DNA of 64,000 bases from Duganella sp. Root1480D1 (GTDB taxonomy: Bacteria > Pseudomonadota > Gammaproteobacteria > Burkholderiales > Burkholderiaceae_D): contig NZ_LMFZ01000045.1 in the NCBI RefSeq assembly GCF_001427305.1, positions 60,598 through 124,597 of the forward strand, read 5' to 3'. Shown piece after piece: positions 35,081-42,861 of this stretch (position 1 is the first letter of the stretch; each line of letters begins with the position of its first letter). The notes under the pieces were generated by a model, which saw only the letters and a program-made list of their open reading frames with translations, was not told the origin of the DNA and made no database searches. The position numbers were made by a program, and so were the translations under genes.

Positions 35081-36691
35081 CTAGCGCTCCCGCACGTAAT
35101 TTCCGGGTGCTTCGCATAACCACGGATAGTCGGGATGCGCTTCCTTGGCCGGGCTGCGCCACTCCCCGCAGCGGCTGTGCAGCCAGGCGGTCCAGTCCTG
35201 CCACCAGGAGCCGGGGTGCGGCGTTTGCACCGCCAGCCAGTCCTTGGGATCGCGGCCTGCAATCAGGGGCGCCGACCAGAATTGCTGTTTGGCGTTGGCG
35301 CCAGGTGGATTGATGATGCCCAGTATATGGCCGGAGGCCGTCAGCACATAGTGCACGGGCGCGCCCACCAGCGCTGCGCTGCGATAGGTGCTGCGCCATG
35401 GCGTGATATGGTCAGCCACCGCGCCGACAGCATACAAGGGTTGGCGGATGCGGCCCAGGTCAAGCTTCTGGCCGCGGATCTCGAGCGCATCGGCCTGTGC
35501 CAGCTTGTTAGCCTGGTAAAGTTCCCGCAAGCAGAAGCTGTGGGTGGCGCGCGGCTGGCGCGTGCCGTCCGCGTTCCAGGCCAGGGGCGCCAGGGCAGGT
35601 GCCGGTTCTCCGAGCAGGTACTTGTGCACCACGTAGCGCCAGATCTGCGTATTCGGGCGCAGCATGCGGAAACTCCAGCCGATTTGCTGCGAATCGAGAA
35701 AGCCCTGGCGCGCCATCAGGTTGTCCAGTAATGCCACGCTTTCGTCATTGATGAAGCTGGCAATGTCGCCGGGCTTGGAAAAATCCGTGAGCGTCGCCAG
35801 CAAGGTCCAGTGTGCGACCGGGATATCGCGCGCCGCGCGGTGGCGGCGGTTCAACCATGCCATCAGCGCCGACAGGGCGGTGCCGCCGATGCAGTATCCG
35901 ACCGCATGCACTTGCGGCGCCCCGGCGATGGTACGCGCAGCTTCAATTGCCGCCAGGATGCCTTCGAACAGGTGATCCTCGAAGCTGACGTCCTGCATAT
36001 TCGCGCGCGGGTTCTTCCAGCTGATGACAAAGACGTCAAAACCCTGCTCCACCAGGTGCCGTACCATGCTTTGTTGGGCGGTGAGGTCGAGGATATAGTA
36101 TTTGTTGATCCAGGGCGGCACCAGGACCAGGGGCATCGCGCGTATTTCGACCCGCACCGGGGTGTACTGGATCAGCTCCATCAACTGGTTGCGCATCACC
36201 ACGCGGCCGGGAGTCGCCGCCAGGTCGCGACCTAGCTGGAACTGGGCCGGATCCACCATGCGCAGGTCGCCGGCCAGCAGGTCGCGCAGCCATTCCTCGA
36301 AGCCATGCTTCAGGCTTGCGCCGCCGCTGTCGAAGGCGCGGCGCAAGACTTGCGGATTGGTCAGGGCGAAGTTGCTGGGCGCAATGGCGTTGCACCAGTG
36401 GCGCAACCAGAAAGCGGCGCTATGGGCCTGGCTTTCTTCCACACCTGGCGTGTCGTAGACCTGGCGCTCGAGCGTGCGCGTGAAGCCCAGGTATTGCTGC
36501 ATCAAGCCGTGAAAGAAAGGGTTGTCGCGCCAGGCCTCGTCGCTGAAGCGGTCATCGCCTTCGGCGGCTTCCGCCAGGGGCGCAGGCATGCCGGTGGCCC
36601 AGGCGACCGTGGCAAGTTCCTGCCACGCCCGGGCCATCTCCAAGGGATGTGCCAGCCATGCGGCGGCGACATTGGAAAACGGATTTGGCAT
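35081..36691 (-). CDS. phaC: Polyhydroxyalkanoate synthase (class I-type PhaC)
   Basis: At 536 residues this is slightly shorter than the Cupriavidus class I enzyme. The N-terminal domain has WLRHWCNAIAPSNFALTNP, the usual PhaC block. The catalytic domain has the lipase-like box GYCIGG with nucleophile Cys267, the Asp in VGAVADHITPW and the His in SGHILGIINPP, which form the Cys-Asp-His triad. It polymerises hydroxyacyl-CoA into PHA granules in the cytoplasm. No phaA, phaB or phasin gene is adjacent. The gene is followed by the truncated mrdA frame, 22 bp downstream. Confidence 0.93.
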   Translation of the reverse strand: MPNPFSNVAAAWLAHPLEMARAWQELATVAWATGMPAPLAEAAEGDDRFSDEAWRDNPFFHGLMQQYLGFTRTLERQVYDTPGVEESQAHSAAFWLRHWCNAIAPSNFALTNPQVLRRAFDSGGASLKHGFEEWLRDLLAGDLRMVDPAQFQLGRDLAATPGRVVMRNQLMELIQYTPVRVEIRAMPLVLVPPWINKYYILDLTAQQSMVRHLVEQGFDVFVISWKNPRANMQDVSFEDHLFEGILAAIEAARTIAGAPQVHAVGYCIGGTALSALMAWLNRRHRAARDIPVAHWTLLATLTDFSKPGDIASFINDESVALLDNLMARQGFLDSQQIGWSFRMLRPNTQIWRYVVHKYLLGEPAPALAPLAWNADGTRQPRATHSFCLRELYQANKLAQADALEIRGQKLDLGRIRQPLYAVGAVADHITPWRSTYRSAALVGAPVHYVLTASGHILGIINPPGANAKQQFWSAPLIAGRDPKDWLAVQTPHPGSWWQDWTAWLHSRCGEWRSPAKEAHPDYPWLCEAPGNYVRER

Positions 36692-36707
36692 GCCGGCCAG
36701 TATAGAC

Positions 36708-37547
36708 CTAATGGGCCATCAGGACAGGAAGCGTCATGCTTTGCAATACGGTGCGCGAGGTCCCGCCCAGCATGATTTCGCGGAAGCGGCTATGACCGTA
36801 GCAGCCCATGACCAGCAAATCGGCATCGGTATCGGCAGCGAAAGAGAGCAGGGCGGAGCCAACGTCGATCGAAGTCACTTGCGAGGAAACTTCAACCTTG
36901 ATGCCATGGCGCGCAAGGTACAGCGCCATATCGGCGCCTGGTTCGCTGCCGTGCCTGTCCGGTTCGCGCCCGGCATTGAACACCGCCAGTGTCACCCTGG
37001 CAGCGTGCTCCATCAGCGGAATGGCAGCCGTCACGGCGCGGGTGGCCTCCATGCTGCCGTCCCAGGCCACCAGCACGCGCTGGAAGGGCGCCTCATAGTG
37101 GCCGGCATAGGGCACCACCAGGACCGGCCGCGCGCTGTTCATCGCGACATATTCCGGTGTTTCTTCTTCCAACGGCGAAACCGGACCGTCAGGATTCACT
37201 TGTCCCAGCACGACCAGGTCGCCGTAGCGCGATTGCAGTACCAGGCCATCTGCCGCCTGGTCATCGAGCAGGCGCGATTCGAAAGAGGGCAGGTCAAGCA
37301 TCTGGCATTGGGTTTCAAACCGCCGCAAGTTGGCGCGGGCGTTCTCGCGTGCTTCGTCGATGCATTGGGCAGCCATGCTGACGCCCATTGTCGTGGCGTG
37401 GTCGGCATACAGGAGGCGGGAAATGCCGCTCATTGCAGCCCCCACCAGGCGGCCCTTCGACATGCGCACGATCTGCGCCGCGAGCCGCACCCGGCGCTCG
37501 GTTTCGGCAGAACTATTGACGTGCACTACGACAGTCTTGAACCCCAT
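36708..37547 (-). CDS. Universal stress protein with two UspA domains
   Basis: This 279-residue protein contains two tandem Usp domains. The first starts FKTVVVHVNSSAETERRV; the second has RVLVAWDGSMEATRAV and the ATP-binding type end VMGCYGHSRFREIMLGGTSR. The G-x2-G-x9-GS/T pattern of the second domain (MGCYGHSRFREIMLGGTSR) suggests it binds ATP. The ATG at 37547 follows TTGGAGGCTGCC; the frame opens at 37559. It is 16 bp upstream of phaC, and the shared direction suggests co-transcription with PHA storage under stress or starvation. Confidence 0.88.
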   Translation of the reverse strand: MGFKTVVVHVNSSAETERRVRLAAQIVRMSKGRLVGAAMSGISRLLYADHATTMGVSMAAQCIDEARENARANLRRFETQCQMLDLPSFESRLLDDQAADGLVLQSRYGDLVVLGQVNPDGPVSPLEEETPEYVAMNSARPVLVVPYAGHYEAPFQRVLVAWDGSMEATRAVTAAIPLMEHAARVTLAVFNAGREPDRHGSEPGADMALYLARHGIKVEVSSQVTSIDVGSALLSFAADTDADLLVMGCYGHSRFREIMLGGTSRTVLQSMTLPVLMAH

Positions 37548-37654
37548 GGCAGCCTCCAAGGTGGATAGATGGGAAAAAGTCTAGGCTTTGGCGCAATCCA
37601 GCGGCATGATCTGGGTCAATTTCAATCTAATCCAGTAACTTGCATTAGCAAGTG

Positions 37655-37682
37655 TTGACAATTAGATGAGAATGGTTATCAT
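37655..37682 (+). promoter_or_regulatory. Sigma-70-type promoter with overlapping Fur box
   Basis: A perfect -35 (TTGACA, 37655-37660) is followed after 16 bp by a -10-like TATCAT (37677-37682). The Fur-type palindrome TGAGAATGGTTATCA (37667-37681) matches the 15-bp inverted repeat TGATAATNATTATCA at 13 of 15 positions and covers the -10. This predicts iron-repressed expression of the TonB receptor gene. Confidence 0.75.
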
Positions 37683-37746
37683 TTGCGTTTTCATGTAAAA
37701 GCCAGCTCGTCGCCAGCTAATAATCGTTTATTTAGCTGAGGTAGCG

Positions 37747-39879
37747 ATGGATAAGAAGAAGTTGGTGGTTCTGCTCGGGTTGGCATTTCCCTTGGCGGCG
37801 TTAGCGGAAGAAGCTGCGCTGATGCCGCAAATTCAGGTCACCGCGCAAAAACTGGATTCCTATACGACAGACCGCAGCCGCACCGCGACGCCGCTGAACA
37901 TGTCGCTGCGCGACACGCCGCAATCGGTGTCCGTGGTGACCCAGCAGCGGATTGAAGACCAGGCGCTCCAGACCGTGACTGACGTCGTCAACAATGTGAC
38001 CGGAATCTCGGTCAACCAGTACGAGACCCATCGCGCCGGCTTTACCGCCCGCGGCTTCGATATCGACAACCTGCAGATCGACGGCGTGCCGACCACCTGG
38101 GACCAGCCCTGGAGTTCCGGTGAAGTAGTTGGCAGCCTGGCTATTTACGACCGTGTGGAAGTGGTACGCGGCGCCACCGGCCTGATGACTGGCGCCGGCA
38201 ATCCATCGGCCGCCATCAACCTGGTGCGCAAGCGCGCGGCCAGCAAGCAATGGACCGGCAGCGCGGAGATCGGCATCGGCCGCTGGAATGAGCGCCGCGG
38301 CATGGTGGATGTTTCGACCGGCGTGAATGCCAGCGGTAGCGTGCGTGCCCGCGTGGTCGGAGAGGTCCAGCGCTCCGATAGCTGGGTCGACCTCCTGAAA
38401 AGCAAGAGCCAGACTTTCTACGGCACCGTGGAAGCGGACCTGGCGCCAGGCACCGTGCTATCGGCAGGCTACAGCCGCCAGAAAAACGATCCGGAAGGGC
38501 CTATGTGGGGGGGCTTGCCATACTGGTACACGGACGGCAGCAAAACCAACTGGGATGTATCGAAGACCTCCGCTGCCGGCTGGACCCGCTGGGAGACTGA
38601 ATACGAAAACGCCTTCGCCAACCTTGAACATGGCTTCGACAACGGATGGAAATTGCGCGCCAGCTTGAGCCAGGGCGACCGCAAGGCCGATTCCGCGCTG
38701 CTTTACCTGTCCGGCGTGCCTGACCGCGCGACTGGCCTGGGCGTCGGCGCTTTCGCCGGCTCTTACATCACCCACACCAGGCAGGACGACTTCAGCCTGC
38801 ACGCCAGCGGCCCATTCGAATTCGCGGGCCGCAAGCACGAAGCGGCAATCGGCTATATGCACTCGAAGCAGAAGTTCAATGCTGACAGCCGCGCCGCCGA
38901 TTACGCTGGTGGCTATCCGCTCGTGGGCGACTTCAACCACTGGAACGGTGCCACCTATCCCGAGCCGGCATGGGGCGCTCCGACGTTTTACGAAAGCAGC
39001 GTGACCAAACAGGAGGCGCTGTACGGCGCTGCGCGCTTCTCGCTGAGCGGCCCTTTGAAAGCAATTATCGGCGCACGCCTCACCAACTACGACAAGACCG
39101 GCGTCGGCGCCTGGAGCCCGGCCTACCAGTTGAAGCACGATCACGAACTGACGCCATATGCCGGCGTGGTGTATGACATCAGCGAAAACCTGTCGGCCTA
39201 CGCCAGCTACACCGATATCTTCCAGCCTCAAAACCGCAAGGACCTGGCGGGGAATATCCTCGACCCGGTAGTCGGCAAGAGCTACGAAACTGGCGTCAAA
39301 GGGGAATTCCTGGACGGCCGCGTGAATGCCTCGCTTGCCGTCTTCAAGCTCAAGCAGGACAAGCTCGCGCAGGAAGCAGGGCTGGTTGACCGTGACGGCA
39401 CCGGTCCACTGGCACCGGAAGCCTACTATCGCGCAGCAAATGGGGCCAAGAGCGATGGCTTTGAGTTCGAGCTCTCGGGCGAACTGGCACGCGGGTGGAA
39501 CGCCACCGCCGGTTATTCGCAATTCAAGGCGAGGGACGCTTCCGGCGCCGACATCAATAGCGTCTACCCACGCAAGCTGTTCCGCGTCTTCACCACGTAT
39601 CGCCTGGATGCGCTGACCGTTGGCGGCGGTGTGAACTGGGAAAGCCGCACTTACACGCTGGACCCGGCCGCGCCGGCCGGCACCACTGGCCTGATCGAAC
39701 AGGACTCCTTCGCCTTGGCCAGCCTGATGGCGCGCTACGAGATCACCAGGCAGCTGTCGGCACAGGTCAACGTGAACAACCTGTTCGACAAGAAGCACTT
39801 TGGCATGTTCGCGGCCTATGGCGCTATTACCTATGCGGCACCGCGCAGCATATCGGCAAACTTGAAGTACCGTTTCTGA
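37747..39879 (+). CDS. TonB-dependent siderophore receptor
   Basis: A 710-residue outer-membrane receptor with signal peptide (VVLLGLAFPLAALA), a TonB-box-like strand (MPQIQVTAQ), a plug domain (about 45-160; SLRDTPQSVSVVTQQRI, RGFDIDNLQIDGVPT, DRVEVVRGATGLMTGAGNPS) and a 22-strand barrel ending in NLKYRF. These plug features match the ferric siderophore receptor group (FhuE/FpvA type). The ligand cannot be told from sequence. The gene is preceded by a Fur box and followed 12 bp later by the PepSY gene, so both form an iron-uptake operon. Confidence 0.93.
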   Translation: MDKKKLVVLLGLAFPLAALAEEAALMPQIQVTAQKLDSYTTDRSRTATPLNMSLRDTPQSVSVVTQQRIEDQALQTVTDVVNNVTGISVNQYETHRAGFTARGFDIDNLQIDGVPTTWDQPWSSGEVVGSLAIYDRVEVVRGATGLMTGAGNPSAAINLVRKRAASKQWTGSAEIGIGRWNERRGMVDVSTGVNASGSVRARVVGEVQRSDSWVDLLKSKSQTFYGTVEADLAPGTVLSAGYSRQKNDPEGPMWGGLPYWYTDGSKTNWDVSKTSAAGWTRWETEYENAFANLEHGFDNGWKLRASLSQGDRKADSALLYLSGVPDRATGLGVGAFAGSYITHTRQDDFSLHASGPFEFAGRKHEAAIGYMHSKQKFNADSRAADYAGGYPLVGDFNHWNGATYPEPAWGAPTFYESSVTKQEALYGAARFSLSGPLKAIIGARLTNYDKTGVGAWSPAYQLKHDHELTPYAGVVYDISENLSAYASYTDIFQPQNRKDLAGNILDPVVGKSYETGVKGEFLDGRVNASLAVFKLKQDKLAQEAGLVDRDGTGPLAPEAYYRAANGAKSDGFEFELSGELARGWNATAGYSQFKARDASGADINSVYPRKLFRVFTTYRLDALTVGGGVNWESRTYTLDPAAPAGTTGLIEQDSFALASLMARYEITRQLSAQVNVNNLFDKKHFGMFAAYGAITYAAPRSISANLKYRF

Positions 39880-39891
39880 TTCGAGGCCGAC

Positions 39892-41106
39892 ATGCGCGCA
39901 ACCTGGACTCTGGTCCACCGCTACCTTGGCCTGCTCACGGCGGGCTTCCTGTTCATCAGTGGCCTGACTGGCGCTGTGATCTCATGGGATCATGAACTGG
40001 ATGACCTGCTTAACCCGCACCTGATGGAAGCGCATACGCCTGGCCAGCCGCAGGCGCCGCTGGAGCTGGCGCGCCAGATCGGGCAACGTCATCCTGAAGC
40101 AACAGTTTCCTACATCCCACTGCATGCCGGGACGGGGAAAGCGCTCGGTTTCGGCGTGGATGCAACGGGCTTCAACCAGGTATTTGTCGATCCGGTCAGC
40201 GGCGCTGAACTGGGCAAGCGTGAGTGGGGCGCCGTCTGGCCGATCAGCAAGGAGACCCTGGTGTCCTTCCTCTATCGGTTGCATTACTCGCTGCATATCC
40301 CCGAAATGTGGGGCATAGACCGCTGGGGCATCTGGCTGATGGGCGTGATCGCCGTGATATGGATGGTGGACAGCTTCGTCGGCTTCTACCTGACGTTACC
40401 GGTGCGTGCTCGCGCGCCCGCAGCACGTAGTTGGTGGCAGCGTTGGAAGCCAGCCTGGAAAGTGCGCTGGGGTGGCGGCAGCGCCAAGCTCAATTTCGAC
40501 TTGCATCGGGCCTTCAGCCTGTGGACGTGGGGACTCCTGTTCATCCTGGCATTCACCGCGTTTTCGCTCAACTTGTACCGCGAAGTCTTTTATCCGGTCA
40601 TGACGGCGGTCTCGAAAGTGACGCCTACGCCTTTCGATACCCGCGTGCCAAGGGACTTGGGAAATCCTATTCTGGCGCAGGTAGGTTTTGAAAAAGTGCT
40701 TCAGCAGGCCGCTCGGGAAGCTCAGCGCCGTGATTGGAAGGAGCCGGCTGGAAGTGTCTTCTATTCGCAGGCCTACGGCATTTATGGCGTGAGCTTCTTC
40801 AAGCCGGGCGATGATCATGGCGCCGGCGGCGTCGGGCCGGCGGTATTGTATTTTGACGGCATCGACGGCCGCCTGCTGGGCGACCGCCAGCCCTGGAAAG
40901 GTACAGCAGCCGATATTTTCGTGCAGGCGCAATTCCCGCTGCATTCCGGCCGCATCCTGGGGCTGCCAGGCCGCATCCTGATTTCAGTGATGGGAATCGT
41001 GGTCGCGATGCTGAGCGTCACCGGCGTGGTGATCTGGTGGCGAAAACGCTCTTCGAGGGAAAGGGCGGCGGCAACGCAAAGGACTGCGGTGCAGCCGGCC
41101 CTGTGA
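39892..41106 (+). CDS. PepSY-domain inner-membrane protein (iron-regulated, PiuB-like)
   Basis: The 404-residue protein has four predicted transmembrane helices: near the N-terminus (LGLLTAGFLFISGLTGAVI), around 150 and 200, and near the end (MGIVVAMLSVTGVVIWW). It carries a PepSY domain in the periplasmic loops. The sequence NFDLHRAFSLWTWGLLFILAF is the conserved helix with the heme-like histidine. Members often lie beside siderophore receptors and act in iron release or ferric-siderophore reduction. It ends five bases before the convergent trypsin-like gene's stop. Confidence 0.88.
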   Translation: MRATWTLVHRYLGLLTAGFLFISGLTGAVISWDHELDDLLNPHLMEAHTPGQPQAPLELARQIGQRHPEATVSYIPLHAGTGKALGFGVDATGFNQVFVDPVSGAELGKREWGAVWPISKETLVSFLYRLHYSLHIPEMWGIDRWGIWLMGVIAVIWMVDSFVGFYLTLPVRARAPAARSWWQRWKPAWKVRWGGGSAKLNFDLHRAFSLWTWGLLFILAFTAFSLNLYREVFYPVMTAVSKVTPTPFDTRVPRDLGNPILAQVGFEKVLQQAAREAQRRDWKEPAGSVFYSQAYGIYGVSFFKPGDDHGAGGVGPAVLYFDGIDGRLLGDRQPWKGTAADIFVQAQFPLHSGRILGLPGRILISVMGIVVAMLSVTGVVIWWRKRSSRERAAATQRTAVQPAL

Positions 41107-41111
41107 GCAGG

Positions 41112-42182
41112 TCAGTGCCGCCGGGTTCGGCGGCGCATGGTGGCCAGCGCCAACAAGCCTAGCCCGAATACAGCAATGCTTGCCGGCTCCGGCACGACCT
41201 GTATCGCACCGCCGGTGGCCGCGAACAGGTAATCCAGGTAGCTGTGCAGGACGATGCCGCCGAAGTAGGTGCCAAAAGCCCCGCCAACCAGGCCGTCCGG
41301 TGTGCCGCCAAAGGTGTTGGTCGCGATCAGCATCAACTCGCCATATTGTTCGATGAAGGACGGACCGCCCGAATCGCCTCCGCCAATGCCCGATTCGCGG
41401 TTGTTCGGCAATTGTGCCGAGCATGCGAGACCCCATTCGCAGAACGTATCATGTCCGTTGCCGTCGAAATCGGCATACCAGACTTCTTTGTCGCCGGTGA
41501 AGCCTTTTTCGTCATCGGCATCGAGCAGGTCGACGATGTTTTCGCCAGTGCGCTTGACGCGGAAATCGGGGCTGATTGTATAACCGTTGATGCCGTCGCC
41601 GGAAGTGCCGTAGCCTGCCATGATGATGCGGGTGTTCGATTGCAACTGCTGGCCAGCCAGTTTGTAAATCTTGGCGGAGGCCGGTGCGTCTTGCCCCAGG
41701 GTGATCACGGCCAGGTCATCATTCACGCAGAAGCCCGCAACGCCAGCCGGGCAATTGCCGAAGCCAGCATAATTCGGGTTCATCTGTACATTGCTTGCCG
41801 TGACGACGGCGCGGCCCGGATCGCCCGGGGTGGACGAGGCATTGAATACGACGCGCACGTCGTTGCCCGGTTTGTTGAGGTCGATCAGGCTGCCTTTCCC
41901 GTTGGTGTCCACGCAATGGCCAGCCGATACCACCTGGCGTTTGCCGACCAGTGCACCGGAACAGATGTAACTCAGCCCGTCATAGCGGATATTGATGCTG
42001 ACCACCCCAGAGAAGGGAGATGCGGCATTATTCGGATCCACATGGGCCGCAGGCGTATCGGGCAGGGCGCCCGAGGTTATCAATGGTGTGATGGTGCCAT
42101 TCGGTACCGCCTGCGCCGTCCCGCTGATGGCAGCGATTGCCAGCACCATGCCGAGCAGTCGTTTCGCAATGTGTTGTTGCAC
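41112..42182 (-). CDS. PEP-CTERM trypsin-like serine protease (S1 family)
   Basis: A 356-residue exported protease with signal peptide (AIAAISGTAQA), the chymotrypsin triad His in SAGHCVD, Asp in NDDLAVITL and Ser in GGGDSGGPS, and the C-terminal sorting signal VPEPASIAVFGLGLLAL plus basic end RRRTRRH. It should be sorted by an exosortase and then act at the surface. It starts with GTG after GGGAGGAAATGAC. A candidate sigma-54 promoter lies 56 bp upstream. Its 3' end is convergent with the PepSY gene. Confidence 0.92.
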   Translation of the reverse strand: MQQHIAKRLLGMVLAIAAISGTAQAVPNGTITPLITSGALPDTPAAHVDPNNAASPFSGVVSINIRYDGLSYICSGALVGKRQVVSAGHCVDTNGKGSLIDLNKPGNDVRVVFNASSTPGDPGRAVVTASNVQMNPNYAGFGNCPAGVAGFCVNDDLAVITLGQDAPASAKIYKLAGQQLQSNTRIIMAGYGTSGDGINGYTISPDFRVKRTGENIVDLLDADDEKGFTGDKEVWYADFDGNGHDTFCEWGLACSAQLPNNRESGIGGGDSGGPSFIEQYGELMLIATNTFGGTPDGLVGGAFGTYFGGIVLHSYLDYLFAATGGAIQVVPEPASIAVFGLGLLALATMRRRTRRH

Positions 42183-42236
42183 GTCATTTCCTCCCGAGAT
42201 TATTGCTCAGTGAATCAATACGTCGGGAAAACGTTT

Positions 42237-42252
42237 AGCAATAAACGGGCCC
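42237..42252 (-). promoter_or_regulatory. Candidate sigma-54 promoter of the PEP-CTERM protease
   Basis: On the minus strand the 16-mer GGGCCCGTTTATTGCT matches TGGCACG-N4-TTGCW at GGC, CG and all of TTGCT, with the -24 GG and -12 GC at correct spacing. It lies about 56 bp upstream of the GTG start. Confidence 0.55.
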
Positions 42253-42354
42253 GTAAAGCAAGCTGCTTTACTTTCAGTCACTTGCCGTGCAGGCTCATCA
42301 TCGCATTTGAGGAAATGTAAAGCTTTCCGACATTGCATTGCAAATTGATACACA

Positions 42355-42364
42355 GGGGGGGGGG
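42355..42364. repeat. Ten-base poly-G tract
   Basis: A run of ten G bases lies two bases before the response regulator's stop codon region and about 105 bp upstream of the PEP-CTERM protease's -24 element. Homopolymers of this length are prone to slippage. Confidence 0.9.
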
Positions 42365-42366
42365 AA

Positions 42367-42783
42367 TCACTGGCGTGCAGCCAGCCGGCGCCTGGCTGCC
42401 ACCAGTGCATCGGTGATGGAGCCGATGCTGAACGGCTTGACGATGAAACCCATGGCTCCGCGCGTGACGGCCGACTGGACCACGCTTTGGTCATTATGTC
42501 CCGATACCACAATGATGAAAGCATCCGGAGAGTGGGCCTTGATTTGGGAAAGGAGTTCCAGGCCGTCGCCATCCGGCAGGCCGAGGTCCAGCAGCACGAT
42601 GTCGGGCGACAGCTGCATGCAGCGTGCCAGCCCCGCCTGTGCGGTAGCGGCCTCGCCCAGTACCGCCAATTCAGCTTCGCTCGCCCCCAGTCGCATCATC
42701 GACCGCATCATTGCGTTGTCGTCGATGATGAAGACACTCTTCGGCTGTTGCTTGTGAAACGGAGCGATGGTAGCGGAATGCAT
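42367..42783 (-). CDS. Single-domain response regulator (receiver only)
   Basis: The 138-residue protein is one receiver domain: acidic pair in VFIIDDNAMM, phospho-acceptor Asp in IVLLDLGLPDGDG, switch Ser/Thr in VVSGHND and Lys in FIVKPFS. It has no output domain, so it probably works by protein contact or as a phosphorelay intermediate. The ATG at 42783 is preferred over the frame start at 42831, based on GAGGGCGCACC upstream. It lies between the PEP-CTERM protease and the two-partner secretion pair; its cognate kinase is unknown. Confidence 0.88.
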   Translation of the reverse strand: MHSATIAPFHKQQPKSVFIIDDNAMMRSMMRLGASEAELAVLGEAATAQAGLARCMQLSPDIVLLDLGLPDGDGLELLSQIKAHSPDAFIIVVSGHNDQSVVQSAVTRGAMGFIVKPFSIGSITDALVAARRRLAARQ

Positions 42784-42861
42784 GGTGCGCCCTCTGTGCC
42801 TTAACTGTTGGCACGGGCAGGCTAACACCATACTGCGCCGGGCGGCGCGCGTATCCGGTAT

